Part shown: piece by piece, positions 48,942 through 59,320 of the stretch | How positions within the stretch are numbered: the first letter of the stretch is position 1 | Layout: the number at the start of each line of letters is the position of its first letter | DNA from: Crocinitomicaceae bacterium | Lineage (GTDB): Bacteria; Bacteroidota; Bacteroidia; Flavobacteriales_D; Crocinitomicaceae | Assembly: GCA_018402525.1 (NCBI GenBank) | Contig: JAGYIR010000017.1 | Span: forward strand, 1 to 64,000 | Direction: 5' to 3' | DNA: 64,000 nucleotides | Position numbers and translations under genes: made by a program | Notes under the pieces: model-generated | Database searches by the model: none | Told to the model about the DNA's origin: nothing | Seen by the model: only the letters and a program-made list of their open reading frames with translations

Positions 48942-49781
48942 ATGCGCAATTTCCTCGCCTTTTTGCAACGCTTCCGCGTACTTCTCTTCTTCGCCTTTTT
49001 ACAAGGCTTGGCGCTGACTTTGTATTTTACATTTCTGCAATTTCCGAGGGTGCAATACCTCACAACTGCTTCAGCAGTAACCGGTTCCATTCTCGAAGTT
49101 AGAAATGACGTAACAAAACATTTCAACCTAAGCAAAAACAACCAAGATCTTCAAAAAGAAAACATTGCCCTAAGAGATTCGATTCCATCGAGTTTTATTC
49201 GCCTTGAAAACGGATTGGTTAAAATTGATGATACCCTTCATCGCCAGCAATATAGTTACATACCAGCAACGGTTATCAATTCCACACATCACAAACGCAA
49301 CAATTACTTCACCCTCAATATTGGTTCTGAACAAGGAATTAAGCGAGGTATGGGGGTTTTTTCAGAAAAAGGTGTCGTTGGCGTTATTCACAACGTGAGC
49401 AAACATTATGCAGTTGTCAAATCTTGCCTTACTGAAAACATAAATATCGATATCGTCATTGAAAAGTCGGGCCAGTTCGGTTTATTAAAATGGAATGGGA
49501 AAGATCCAAGAAGAGGAACCATGTGGGGCGTTTCTAACGATACGAAAGTGGATAAATGGTCGCGGGTTGTAACCCGAGGGGGAGGTGGAATTTTCCCGCG
49601 TGGAATCAGCGTAGGCAAAGTCGAAAAAACAGAAGCCGTAGAAGGAAAACCACTTTGGGATGTCACCATACTTTACTCTGAAGACTATCGAAGTCTACAA
49701 CGCGTTTACATCGTTAAGCATTTGCTGAAAAAGGAACTCGAAGATTTACAGGAATTAATTCCACAAGAAAAAGAAGAATGA
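48942..49781 (+). CDS. mreC: rod-shape-determining protein MreC
   Basis: 279 residues from the ATG at 48942. A membrane helix (about residues 12-35) is followed by a coiled coil (KHFNLSKNNQDLQKENIALR, about 60-80) and the MreC beta domain (YFTLNIGSEQGIKRGMGVF, GVVGVIHNVSKHYAVVKS). It links MreB to the periplasmic wall enzymes. A TATTTTTG sequence ends 3 bases before the ATG, so it may have its own promoter in addition to read-through from mreB. It overlaps mreD (ATGA). Confidence 0.9.
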   Translation: MRNFLAFLQRFRVLLFFAFLQGLALTLYFTFLQFPRVQYLTTASAVTGSILEVRNDVTKHFNLSKNNQDLQKENIALRDSIPSSFIRLENGLVKIDDTLHRQQYSYIPATVINSTHHKRNNYFTLNIGSEQGIKRGMGVFSEKGVVGVIHNVSKHYAVVKSCLTENINIDIVIEKSGQFGLLKWNGKDPRRGTMWGVSNDTKVDKWSRVVTRGGGGIFPRGISVGKVEKTEAVEGKPLWDVTILYSEDYRSLQRVYIVKHLLKKELEDLQELIPQEKEE

Positions 49782-50293
49782 ATCAACTTGTCAAAAATAT
49801 CCTAAGATTTGTTTTCCTTTTGTTGGTTCAAGTACTTGTGTTGAATCAAATTGAAATTGGATTTGGTATCCAGCTCATGATTTATCCGCTCTTCATTCTA
49901 CTATTGCCTGTCGACACGAGCATCAGTGGATTGCTCCTCCTTGCTTTCCTACTTGGAATTTCAATTGACGCAATGTCGAATACCTATGGTTTGCACGCAT
50001 CCTCGTTGTTAATGGTCGCTTATTTCCGACCCATCATTTTTAAGTTATTTGCACCACGCGATGGTTACGATCCATTGCTTGAAACCAATCTCATAACGAT
50101 GGGTTACAAATGGTTCATTAATACATTTGGTATACTTTTATTGATGCATCACCTTTGGTTTTTCATGCTCGAAATGTTTACGCTCAATGAGTTTGCCTTT
50201 ATACTCCAAAAAACAGCATTGAGTGTGCCGCTTTCATTTTTATTGTGCATGTTAGTGCAATACCTATTTATGAATAAATCTTCCTCAAAATGA
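49778..50293 (+). CDS. mreD: rod-shape-determining protein MreD
   Basis: 171 residues with about five membrane helices. MreD is poorly conserved, so the call rests mainly on size, topology, position between mreC and mrdA and 4-base overlaps with both. The segment FLLGISIDAMSNTYGLHASS is typical of Bacteroidota MreD. Confidence 0.85.
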   Translation: MNQLVKNILRFVFLLLVQVLVLNQIEIGFGIQLMIYPLFILLLPVDTSISGLLLLAFLLGISIDAMSNTYGLHASSLLMVAYFRPIIFKLFAPRDGYDPLLETNLITMGYKWFINTFGILLLMHHLWFFMLEMFTLNEFAFILQKTALSVPLSFLLCMLVQYLFMNKSSSK

Positions 50294-52159
50294 AATTTGA
50301 GAGGCGAAAATATGTTTTCATTGTCATTTTTGTACTCATAGGGATATTGTACTCTGCGAAGCTTTTTTACATGCAGGTAATCGATGACTCTTGGAAATTA
50401 CGTGCCCAACAAATTGCTGAAAAACGAAGAGAAATCACTCCTCCACGCGCTGTTGTTTTCGACAGAAACGGAAACAAAATAGTCTCTAATAAAACCTATT
50501 ACAACCTGATGATGGTTGAAAAAAACATTGTCGATTTAGACACCATCGCTTTTGCAAAACTTATTGGATGGTCCGTTCAAGAGGTGCGAGATCGGTTCAA
50601 GGAAATCATTAAGGGTGAAGGCACCTATTACAACCCACATTCTGGAAAAACTACCTCCAATTACCAGAGCATTCGTGCGTATCCTTTTATCAAGGAGTTA
50701 ACAGCTGATGAGATTTCGTCAATTGCGCCACACTTAGAAGATTTTCCGGGGTTCTATGAAGAGGTGAGTGATATGCGTGACTACCCTTTTGCCAATGCTG
50801 CAAATATTCTCGGATATCTCTCTGAGGTGACACAACCCGAAATCGACAATGATCGCTTTTATACACCTGGAAGTCGCATTGGACGAGCAGGCATTGAACG
50901 CTACTACGAAAATGAGTTCCGAGGGAAGAAGGGAGTAAAATACATTGTTACTTCAGCACTTAACAATGTTGTCGGATCGTTTGAAGACGGAAAATATGAT
51001 ACCACTGCTGTTCAGGCTGATCCTATTCATCTAGGTTTGGACATTCACCTGCAAGCATATGGTGAAAAGCTGCTCAAGAATAAGCGCGGTTGCATCGTTG
51101 CAATTGAACCAAGTACCGGTGAAATACTCGCATTGGTGTCTTCACCTAGCTATGATCCCAACCTACTGGTTGGAAATAGAAAAATTAGAGAAAACTACCC
51201 GAAACTTCTTGAAGACCCTGATAAACCTCTTTTTCCAAGACCGCTCGCCTCAGAGTACATGCCGGGTTCAACGTTTAAACTGTTGCAATCACTTATTGGT
51301 CTTCAAGAAGGTGTTATTCACGAAAACTCTAGTTTTCCATGCACCCAAAGTCTCGTCGGATGTCACAGTCACCCAACAGCTCAAAGTGTGACTCAAGCCG
51401 TCCAAATGTCTTGCAACCCCTATTACTATCAGGTAACGCGCAAAATCATTCAACAAGGCAAAAGCAAAAACGACTTCGTTAGATGCCAATATTGGATTGG
51501 AAAAATGGGCAGCATACATGCACAGCTTTGGATTGGGAAAACGGTTAGAGACTGATATCACTGGGTTGCGATCGGGAGTTATTCCAGACCCAGCTTACTA
51601 TGACAAATGGTATGGACACCATCAATGGAAATTCTCAACAATTCGTTCCATTTCAATTGGTCAAGGAGAGGTGCAACTTACACCGCTTCAATTAGCAAAT
51701 GTTGCGGCAATCATGGCAAACAGGGGTTGGTACTACACGCCTCACTTTGTCAAATCCATAGGAAATAAAGGACCACTAGAAAAGTACACCATAAAAAACT
51801 ATACCATGATCGACCGCAAGCACTTCGACGCTGTAGTAGAAGGAATGCGTCGGGTAGTTCACGAAGCTGGTGGTACGGCAAGAAGAGCACGAATCGATGG
51901 TGTCATTGTCTGCGGAAAAACAGGAACAGTTGAAAACTACATTGGAAGCGTAAAGCAAAAGAATCACTCCGTGTTCATTGCATTTGCACCGATGGACAAT
52001 CCGAAAATTGCCATTTCTGTATTTATTGAAAATGCTGGAGGTGGCGGTGGTACATGGGCAGCGCCTGTTGCGAGTCTGATGATGGAACAATACCTGAAAG
52101 GAGAAGTTAAAGATAAAGAAAAGGAAAAGCGAATACTGGAAGCAGAATTATCTAACTAG
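50290..52159 (+). pseudogene. mrdA: penicillin-binding protein 2 (elongasome transpeptidase) gene with one frameshift
   Basis: Cross-links peptidoglycan for cell elongation with RodA. A membrane anchor (about residues 8-25) precedes the PBP dimerisation domain and the transpeptidase domain, with STFK (about residue 326), SCN and KTGT (about residue 540). The frame breaks at about 51479: GTTAGATGCC carries one T too many. Removing it restores DFVDANIGLEKWAAYMHSFG, and the gene becomes 622 codons plus stop, normal for the family. The fragments read as 50290-51555 and 51497-52159. The break lies between the SCN and KTG motifs, so a truncated product would be inactive. This gene is usually essential in rods, so an error in the sequence is likely. 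Confidence 0.9.
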
Positions 52160-52161
52160 AA

Positions 52162-53565
52162 ATGAGACAAAATCAATCCTTAACCGCACATGTTGACTGG
52201 CCATTATTTATAGTGTTCATCGTTCTCATGCTTATGGGTTTAGCGACGGTTTATTCAGCAGCCTTCGATGCAGATCACCCAAGTATTTTTGATTTTTCTC
52301 AAAAATATGGAAAGCAGGTCATGTGGATTTGTGTTTCTCTATTTTTAGGGCTACTCGTCTTTCTTATTGACTCAGATATCTACCGAAAATTTGCTTTGCC
52401 AATATATTTATTCCTTTTGTCACTGCTGGTTGTAGTACTCTTCATGCCGCCTGTAAATGGCGCAAGAGCCTGGTTAGGAATTGGATCAATGGGGATTCAG
52501 CCCGCTGAGTTTGCCAAAATTGGAACAGCGATTCTACTAGCGCGCTTTCTTAGTACCATCAATCTTAACCAACAAAGCAAAGGAACAGTTGTCATCTCCA
52601 ACTTAATCATTATTATCCCGATGGCGTTGATTTTGTTACAACCTGATGCTGGGACATTTGTCGTCTTTACAGCATTTTTATTCGTATTGTACCGAGAAGG
52701 AGTGTCCTACGATCCGCTCATCTTATTCTTGCTTCATCTTATTCCCATAAAGGCGCTGCACTTTAAACAGACATGGATAGGAACTCACTTTATCCCTATT
52801 CTATTCGTCGTTGTATTTTTAAGCGTTTCTTCGTTACTACTTGGCAACACCACATTCGCACTTTCATGGCTTCCCGGGGTTGAGTTTCCGGGATATTTTA
52901 AAATGTTGTTCTTCGTCGCAATTTTTTCCATCATTGGTTATTTCATTATGCGGGTATTGTTTTCCAAAAGAGATCGGAAACGTGCTGCATTGATCACCAT
53001 TTTAGGATTTGTACTCGTTTCTACTCTAACTTTTAGCGTTGATTACGCCTTTCAAAAATTAGCTGGTCACCAAAAAGAGCGGATAGAATTAGTGCTTGGG
53101 TTACGCGAAGACCCCGATGGTGATGATTACAATAGAAATCGTGCAATGGCTGCTGTAGGATCTGGTGGATTAGCTGGAAAAGGATACAAAAACGCTTCTG
53201 TTTCAAGTGTAGAAAGCAATCACGTTCCTGAGAGTGAAACCGACTTTATTTTTTGCCCTTTTGCTGAAGAGTGGGGCTTCATTGGCAGCTTCTTTTTAGT
53301 TCTTTTATATTTATTTATGATTTTGCGCATTGTCTTTATCGCAGAGCGGCAGAAGTCTGGTTTCAACCGTATCTATGCATATTGTGTTGCCATGATTTTA
53401 TTCTACCATTTTGCCATCAATATTGGGATGAACATTGAGTTTGCACCTGTCATTGGTATTCCTCTTCCATTTTTCAGTTACGGTGGCTCTTCCATGATGT
53501 CGTTCTCCATAATGATGTTTATTTTATTAAAATTGGACAGTCAACGTATGGATGTGCTAAATTGA
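52162..53565 (+). CDS. rodA: peptidoglycan glycosyltransferase RodA (SEDS family)
   Basis: Polymerises lipid II during elongation with PBP2. 467 residues with about ten membrane helices. SEDS motifs are GARAWLGIGSMGIQPAEFAK, then LLQPDAGTFVVF, ESETDFIFCPFAEEWGF and IPLPFFSYGGSSMM. It is longer than the E. coli enzyme because of an extra membrane-rich insert at about residues 190-300, which is common in Bacteroidota. It starts 2 bases after mrdA ends. Confidence 0.94.
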   Translation: MRQNQSLTAHVDWPLFIVFIVLMLMGLATVYSAAFDADHPSIFDFSQKYGKQVMWICVSLFLGLLVFLIDSDIYRKFALPIYLFLLSLLVVVLFMPPVNGARAWLGIGSMGIQPAEFAKIGTAILLARFLSTINLNQQSKGTVVISNLIIIIPMALILLQPDAGTFVVFTAFLFVLYREGVSYDPLILFLLHLIPIKALHFKQTWIGTHFIPILFVVVFLSVSSLLLGNTTFALSWLPGVEFPGYFKMLFFVAIFSIIGYFIMRVLFSKRDRKRAALITILGFVLVSTLTFSVDYAFQKLAGHQKERIELVLGLREDPDGDDYNRNRAMAAVGSGGLAGKGYKNASVSSVESNHVPESETDFIFCPFAEEWGFIGSFFLVLLYLFMILRIVFIAERQKSGFNRIYAYCVAMILFYHFAINIGMNIEFAPVIGIPLPFFSYGGSSMMSFSIMMFILLKLDSQRMDVLN

Positions 53566-53626
53566 CATCCATAACCCGCTAGTTTTTGATTGAATATTTC
53601 TCTATTTTTACATCAACATTGCCCGC

Positions 53627-56116
53627 ATGAAAAAGGAAAAAAAGGAAAAAGTAAGTTTTAGCCAAAGAACGATTAAGGTGCTAACAGTTCTAATGTGGAT
53701 TGGTGCATTTTCTCCAGTTTTGGCCATCACTATTCTATTGGCGAAACAACCCAATGACGAAATGCCTTCCATCGAAATGCTAGAAAACCCACCAGAACTT
53801 TTAGCCTCTGTGATATTGGCAGATGATGGAAAAACGGAACTAGGACGCTATTGGAGTGTCAACAGAACGAGTGTTGAGTATAAAAATATTTCACCTTATG
53901 TTATTGACGCACTCATTGCAACTGAAGACGAGCGATTTCTCGACCATTCTGGAGTTGATTTTAAAGCATTGTTCAGAGCAGCAACAAGTATGGGTGGCTC
54001 TGGTGGAGGTTCTACCATTACGCAGCAATTAGCCAAGCTCCTTTTTACACTGGAGGAACGTAATCGAAAAGCAGAATTGAAAGCACAGGGCAAGACAGTT
54101 TCGACGCCATCTGGTAAAATGGGGCGTATGATGAAGCGAATTGATGAAAAAGCGAAAGAAAACATCATTGCTGTGCGTCTAGAAGAGCGCTATACCAAAG
54201 AAGAAATTGTTACAATGTACTTAAATCAGTTTGATTTCTTGTACAATGCAGTTGGAATAGAAAATGCAGCAAAGGTCTACTTCAATAAAAAACCCATTGA
54301 TTTAACTAAAAACGAGGCTGCCATGCTTGTTGGAATGTGCAATAACCCATCGTTGTACAATCCATACACTTACAAAAACAAAGATTATAGAAACACGGTC
54401 GCTTCAAGAAATAATATTCCTGTAGCACAAGTCACTGATGCGCAAATGCAAGAATTAAAAACCGCAGATAGTCTGCGCGCTATAAAACGAAGAAACCTAG
54501 TGCTCTATCAATGGAGAAAGAACAGCAGAAGTGATAACCCTGCGCTCAAAAATAAACTTTCTGATGCTGAATACGACTCGCTCATATTGGTGCCTATCGA
54601 TGTTGATTATCAAGTAGTGGATCATAAAGAAGGATTGGCGCCACACTTTAGAGAATCCCTCCGCTCAGAGATTACCGAACTTCTTGAAGAAAAGAACGAA
54701 AAAGGAGAATTGAAATACAAAAAGGAAAATGGTGAACCTTACAACGTTTACCGAGATGGTTTAAAAATCTACACCACGCTGAATGTTCAACTCCAAGAAT
54801 ATGCTGAAAAAGCTGTCGAAAAGCATTTAAAAGAAGACCTACAACCGCAGTTTGATAAAAACAACAAAGGTGTTAGAAACTTTCCCTTTACCAACCGTAT
54901 TTCAGACGAAGTAGCTGAAACACTCATGAATTCAGGACGCAAAAACTCTGATCGTTACCGCATGTTAAAGACAGAAGGATTGTCAGAAAAAGAAATCAAA
55001 GAGAATTTCAACTTACCTGTTCCCATGACGATCTTTCATTGGAAAGGTGACATTGACACGATCATGACTCCGAATGATTCGATTCGCTATTACAAAAGTG
55101 TACTGAGAGCAGGTCTAATTTCGATAGAGCCAAGCACTGGGTTTGTGCGTGCATGGGTAGGTGGCACAAATTTTAAACATTTTGCGTATGACCATGTGCG
55201 TCAAGGGAAACGTCAAGTAGGTTCTACCATTAAACCCTTTGTTTATTCAACGGCTATCGCAATGGGCGTAGTAAAACCGTGCACTAAATTCGAAGCAGGA
55301 AGCTCCTTTTGTGTGGATGTTTTTGGCGCTAGTGGAAATTTAACAAATCGCTGGTGCCCTCGTGGAGACATTCCAAAAGATGCCAGCGTTGCAAGTGGAT
55401 TAGCTATTTCAAGCAACCCAGTAACGGTCGCAGTAATGTCCAAAATGGGTGGTTATTCAGGGCCTAAAACCATTTCAAAACTATTGAAGGATTTAGATAT
55501 CAATTTGCGTCCAGAAGATGAAGTTCCTTCGATGTGTTTAGGGGTTATGGATTTATCGTTGTTCCAAATCGTAGGTGCTCAGGCGATGTTTGTGAACCAA
55601 GGAATCTTTGTACGTCCTACCACCATCCTACGAATTGAAGATAGAAATGGCAATGTCATTTATAGTGCAAATCCACACTCTAAAGAAGTACTGAACTCAG
55701 GAGTAGCTTATACCACGTTAAATATGATGAAGGGAGCAGTTCAATTTGGAACAGCAACTTCATTGCGCGGAACATGGAGAAGTTGGGGTGGTATCAATCA
55801 TCCTACCGCTGGAAAAACAGGTACTACACAAAATAACTCGGATGGTTGGTTTATGGGGTTGACTCCAGAGCTGGTCACAGGGATCTGGGTGGGTGCAGAA
55901 GATCGTGCTGTGCGTTTTAGATCAATGGAATGGGGACAAGGAGCAAGAATGGCACTTCCGATTTACGGATATTATATGCAAAACGTATACAAGGATAAAA
56001 AACTCAATATTTCAACGGCAGATTTTGAAGTCCCCATTGGATACGACCCTAGTCTGTATGAATGTGAAGGCGGGCAGAACATACCAACGGGATTTGATCC
56101 CAATTTAGGAATTTGA
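53627..56116 (+). CDS. bifunctional class A penicillin-binding protein (PBP1A-like)
   Basis: 829 residues. A membrane anchor (about 15-40) is followed by the glycosyltransferase domain (family GT51) with ATEDERFLDHSGVD (catalytic glutamate) and GGSTITQQLAK, and a transpeptidase domain with STIK (about residue 532), SSN (ISSNPVT) and KTGTTQNN (about residue 730). It makes and cross-links glycan strands. It follows rodA after 61 bases on the same strand, extending the elongation gene set. Confidence 0.94.
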   Translation: MKKEKKEKVSFSQRTIKVLTVLMWIGAFSPVLAITILLAKQPNDEMPSIEMLENPPELLASVILADDGKTELGRYWSVNRTSVEYKNISPYVIDALIATEDERFLDHSGVDFKALFRAATSMGGSGGGSTITQQLAKLLFTLEERNRKAELKAQGKTVSTPSGKMGRMMKRIDEKAKENIIAVRLEERYTKEEIVTMYLNQFDFLYNAVGIENAAKVYFNKKPIDLTKNEAAMLVGMCNNPSLYNPYTYKNKDYRNTVASRNNIPVAQVTDAQMQELKTADSLRAIKRRNLVLYQWRKNSRSDNPALKNKLSDAEYDSLILVPIDVDYQVVDHKEGLAPHFRESLRSEITELLEEKNEKGELKYKKENGEPYNVYRDGLKIYTTLNVQLQEYAEKAVEKHLKEDLQPQFDKNNKGVRNFPFTNRISDEVAETLMNSGRKNSDRYRMLKTEGLSEKEIKENFNLPVPMTIFHWKGDIDTIMTPNDSIRYYKSVLRAGLISIEPSTGFVRAWVGGTNFKHFAYDHVRQGKRQVGSTIKPFVYSTAIAMGVVKPCTKFEAGSSFCVDVFGASGNLTNRWCPRGDIPKDASVASGLAISSNPVTVAVMSKMGGYSGPKTISKLLKDLDINLRPEDEVPSMCLGVMDLSLFQIVGAQAMFVNQGIFVRPTTILRIEDRNGNVIYSANPHSKEVLNSGVAYTTLNMMKGAVQFGTATSLRGTWRSWGGINHPTAGKTGTTQNNSDGWFMGLTPELVTGIWVGAEDRAVRFRSMEWGQGARMALPIYGYYMQNVYKDKKLNISTADFEVPIGYDPSLYECEGGQNIPTGFDPNLGI

Positions 56117-56129
56117 TACTTAAAAAGCT

Positions 56130-56828
56130 ATGAACAAAGTTGTAAAAGACGTTAAGGAGGCACTTACTGGATTACAAGATAACATGACGGTAATGCTAGG
56201 TGGATTTGGATTGTGCGGCATTCCCGAAAATTCAATCAATCACATGGTAAAAATGGGCGTGCGCGGACTTACCTGTATTTCCAACAACGCGGGGGTAGAC
56301 GATTTTGGATTGGGACTGTTGCTTCATCAAAAGCAAATCAAGAAAATGATTAGTTCATATGTCGGTGAAAACGATGAATTTGAGCGTCAAATGCTCTCTG
56401 GAGAACTTGAAGTTGATCTTATCCCACAAGGTTCATTGGCAGAAAGATGTCGCGCTGGCGGAGCCGGAATTCCTGCATTCTTTACACCTGCCGGATACGG
56501 GACCGAAGTGGCTGAAGGAAAAGAAGTGCGCGAATTCAATGGAAAACCACACATTTTAGAATCGGCATTAACAGCAGACTTTGCCATTGTTAAAGCTTGG
56601 AAAGGCGACACAGAAGGCAACCTCATCTATAAGGCAACTGCTCGGAATTTCAATCCAATGATGGCCATGGCAGGGAAAATAACCATCGCCGAGGTGGAAG
56701 AACTTGTTCCCGCCGGAGCATTGAATCCGAACGAGATTCACACCCCAGGAATTTTTGTGCAACGCATCTTCCAAGGGGAAAAGTACGAGAAACGCATTGA
56801 ACAACGAACAGTGCGGCCTCGCAACTAA
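56130..56828 (+). CDS. scoA: 3-oxoacid CoA-transferase subunit A
   Basis: 232 residues of the CoA-transferase family I alpha subunit. It contains [51 protein letters not shown] and a GTEVAEGKE segment. With ScoB it moves CoA from succinyl-CoA to acetoacetate or a similar acid. It starts 13 bases after the PBP gene, and the B subunit follows only after a CotH-like gene, an unusual split. Confidence 0.94.
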   Translation: MNKVVKDVKEALTGLQDNMTVMLGGFGLCGIPENSINHMVKMGVRGLTCISNNAGVDDFGLGLLLHQKQIKKMISSYVGENDEFERQMLSGELEVDLIPQGSLAERCRAGGAGIPAFFTPAGYGTEVAEGKEVREFNGKPHILESALTADFAIVKAWKGDTEGNLIYKATARNFNPMMAMAGKITIAEVEELVPAGALNPNEIHTPGIFVQRIFQGEKYEKRIEQRTVRPRN

Positions 56829-56829
56829 G

Positions 56830-58020
56830 ATGAAACTACCTAGGTTGCCAATTTTTTTTCGAATAGGTTGGACTATTTGTATTCTGCTTACCTTATTGTC
56901 GTGTTCTTCGGAAAAAAACAACCTCACTGAATTTCATATTTTTGCTGATGACATTTCATGGGATAAGAAAGGAAACTGTAGTATAAAAATTATCGAAAAG
57001 CTTCACATCGACTCAGCAGAAGCAAAAGTGAAATTCAGAGGTGGAATGTCATCTCGCTATGAAAAGCACTCTTACGCAATTTCACTTTGGAAGAAAAAAC
57101 CAATTGATGGCTTGCCCGAAGCAAAAAAATGGGTGCTCAATGCTAGCTACATCGATAAGTCGTTTATGCGTCATAAAGTGAGTTTCGACCTTTGGCGACA
57201 AATGAACTCAGAGAATAAATCACCATTTTGCAGCTATGTAAATGTCTATGAAAATGACGTTTATCAGGGTTTATACATCTTGATGCAACGCATGGATAAA
57301 CATAGCCTTCATGTTAATGTCAATGACCCACAAGCATTTATTTTTAAAGAACCGCCGTTACTTTTTCCGCAAAAAGACACACCGAATAGGGATTCTATGT
57401 ATTTGGCGACACAAAAATTTCCAAAATTCAAACAAGGAGATGCTAGCACACAATTAAAAGAACTTGAAGCACTCATTTTTGATGGTTCCGATGAAGCGTT
57501 CAAGCACAGTATTTTTAAATTATTAGATAGGGATAATGTGATTGATTGGCAGTTATTACTGATGCTTACCAACAACGGTGACGGACAATTAAAAAACTAC
57601 TACATTTACAAGCAAAGTGCTGAAACGCCAATAAAAATCGCCTTGTGGGACTATGATCATAGCTTTGGTCGAGATGGTGATAATGAACCCAACATGCTCG
57701 CACGGAACTTAGAAGAAAAGCGTACCCGTTTATTTAAGCGACTAATAGAGCTAAATCCTGACAACTTCAATGAAAAAATGAGGGCTCGTTGGATAGAACT
57801 TCGAAAATCGATATTTACCAATGAAAATATTGCCCTATTGATGGCTGAAAACGATAAAATTATCGGTCCACATGTTGCTAAAAACGCTGAGCGTTGGTCA
57901 ATCAAAAGCAAGTGGTATTTTGATGATAATGACTACAACGCCGAACTAGTCCTCATTAAAGAATACGTTTCAAAACGACTAAAACAACTCGACAAACGTT
58001 TTAATCATCAAGAAAAATAA
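56830..58020 (+). CDS. CotH kinase-like lipoprotein
   Basis: 396 residues from the ATG 1 base after the scoA stop. The N-terminus (ICILLTLLSCSSEK) is a lipoprotein signal. The CotH-like core has KFRGGMSSRYEKHSYAISL, KWVLNASYIDKSFMRHKV, QGLYILMQRMDKH, NNGDGQLKNYYIYK and IALWDYDHSFGRDGDNEP, where the last DxD/H residues fit the kinase-like active site. CotH proteins phosphorylate spore or surface proteins in other bacteria; here the target is unknown. It sits between scoA and scoB, apparently within one transcript. Confidence 0.85.
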   Translation: MKLPRLPIFFRIGWTICILLTLLSCSSEKNNLTEFHIFADDISWDKKGNCSIKIIEKLHIDSAEAKVKFRGGMSSRYEKHSYAISLWKKKPIDGLPEAKKWVLNASYIDKSFMRHKVSFDLWRQMNSENKSPFCSYVNVYENDVYQGLYILMQRMDKHSLHVNVNDPQAFIFKEPPLLFPQKDTPNRDSMYLATQKFPKFKQGDASTQLKELEALIFDGSDEAFKHSIFKLLDRDNVIDWQLLLMLTNNGDGQLKNYYIYKQSAETPIKIALWDYDHSFGRDGDNEPNMLARNLEEKRTRLFKRLIELNPDNFNEKMRARWIELRKSIFTNENIALLMAENDKIIGPHVAKNAERWSIKSKWYFDDNDYNAELVLIKEYVSKRLKQLDKRFNHQEK

Positions 58021-58048
58021 TAACTTAGTACATCAGAAATAAAACAAC

Positions 58049-58705
58049 ATGGCTTTAGATAAAAACGAAATTGCACAGCGCATTGCACAGGAGTTACAAG
58101 ATGGATGGTACGTTAACTTAGGAATAGGAATTCCAACTTTGGTTGCCAACTACATTCCAAATGGCATTGAAGTGGAGTTTCAATCTGAAAATGGAATTTT
58201 GGGTATGGGGCCCTTCCCCTTCGAGGGAGAAGAAGATGCTGACCTCATCAACGCTGGAAAGCAAACCATTACTGCAAATAAGGGTGCTGTTTTTTTCGAT
58301 TCTGCCATGTCATTTGCTATGATCCGTGGACAACACGTTCAATTGACGGTACTCGGGGCCATGGAAGTCGCACAAAACGGTGATATCGCCAACTGGAAAA
58401 TTCCTGGCAAAATGGTCAAAGGAATGGGTGGTGCGATGGACCTAGTAGCATCTGCGGACAATATCATTGTAGCGATGATGCACGCTAACAAGGCTGGTGT
58501 TTCTAAGATATTAAAGGAGTGTACCCTTCCATTGACGGGAGTAGGATGCGTTAAAAAAGTAGTTACAGATTTAGCTGTGCTTGAAATAAAAGACAACAAG
58601 TTTCATCTGATTGAACGAGCTCCAGGGGTATCTGTTGAAGAAATTGTTGCTGCGACTGAGGGCGACTTAGTAGTTCCTGACAACGTTCCAGAAATGGTGC
58701 TTTAA
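58049..58705 (+). CDS. scoB: 3-oxoacid CoA-transferase subunit B
   Basis: 218 residues of the CoA-transferase beta subunit. GWYVNLGIGIPTLVANYIP occurs near the N-terminus and the catalytic glutamate lies in QSENGILGMGPFP (about residue 48). GGAMDLV and TGVGCVKKVVTDLAVLE are also typical. It pairs with scoA 1.2 kb upstream. It converges with nadD after 9 bases. Confidence 0.94.
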   Translation: MALDKNEIAQRIAQELQDGWYVNLGIGIPTLVANYIPNGIEVEFQSENGILGMGPFPFEGEEDADLINAGKQTITANKGAVFFDSAMSFAMIRGQHVQLTVLGAMEVAQNGDIANWKIPGKMVKGMGGAMDLVASADNIIVAMMHANKAGVSKILKECTLPLTGVGCVKKVVTDLAVLEIKDNKFHLIERAPGVSVEEIVAATEGDLVVPDNVPEMVL

Positions 58706-58714
58706 ACAAAGAAA

Positions 58715-59320
58715 TTACCTGTAAAAGTTCATTTCATCAATGTACTTCAGTACAGGGTCTGTCAGCAAATAACGTACATCTTTCCTTTCCTTAATCGCCG
58801 ACCGAATAAAGCTTGAGGAAATCTTCATGACCGGTACTTCTTCACAGAAATGCACATTTTGATGTTGCAACAATCCATGCTCAGGTTCTTGATGAAAATT
58901 CTTTACTTCATCCAAAGAAAAAGCACGTGGGTACACAAAAATTGAAAAATTATCCAAAATTTCTTGGTAATTGTACCATTTGTGAAATGTCCGCAAGTTA
59001 TCCTCTCCCATTATCAAGGAGAATGAATAAGAAGGATGCCTTTCTTTTAGATAAGCTAAAGTCGTTACAGTGTAGCTAGGAATTGGCAACTCAAATTCAA
59101 TATTGCTACCCCTTAGTTTCGGATTATCCTCCACGGCAACATTCACCAAAGCCAATCGATGATAATCTTCCAACAATGTTTCCTTTTTCTTAAGCGGATT
59201 TTGTGGCGATACCACGAGCCAAATCTGATCAAATTCATGTGACGAAGCCAAATGATTCGCTATCACCAAATGACCTAAGTGAATAGGGTTAAATGATCCA
59301 AAAAACAATCCTACCTTCAT
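58715..59320 (-). CDS. nadD: nicotinate-nucleotide adenylyltransferase
   Basis: Adenylates nicotinate mononucleotide in NAD synthesis. 201 residues. The nucleotidyltransferase motif GSFNPIHLGHLVIANH is at residues 8-23, and SSSFIRSAIKERKDVRYL holds the C-terminal ISSTxIR-like signature. Its start overlaps the gmk stop by 4 bases. Confidence 0.94.
   Translation of the reverse strand: MKVGLFFGSFNPIHLGHLVIANHLASSHEFDQIWLVVSPQNPLKKKETLLEDYHRLALVNVAVEDNPKLRGSNIEFELPIPSYTVTTLAYLKERHPSYSFSLIMGEDNLRTFHKWYNYQEILDNFSIFVYPRAFSLDEVKNFHQEPEHGLLQHQNVHFCEEVPVMKISSSFIRSAIKERKDVRYLLTDPVLKYIDEMNFYR

Noticed and set aside
52162-53565. RodA insertion (about residues 190-300) as a gene fusion
   Set aside because: The insert is membrane-rich and in frame, and longer RodA proteins are usual in Bacteroidota.
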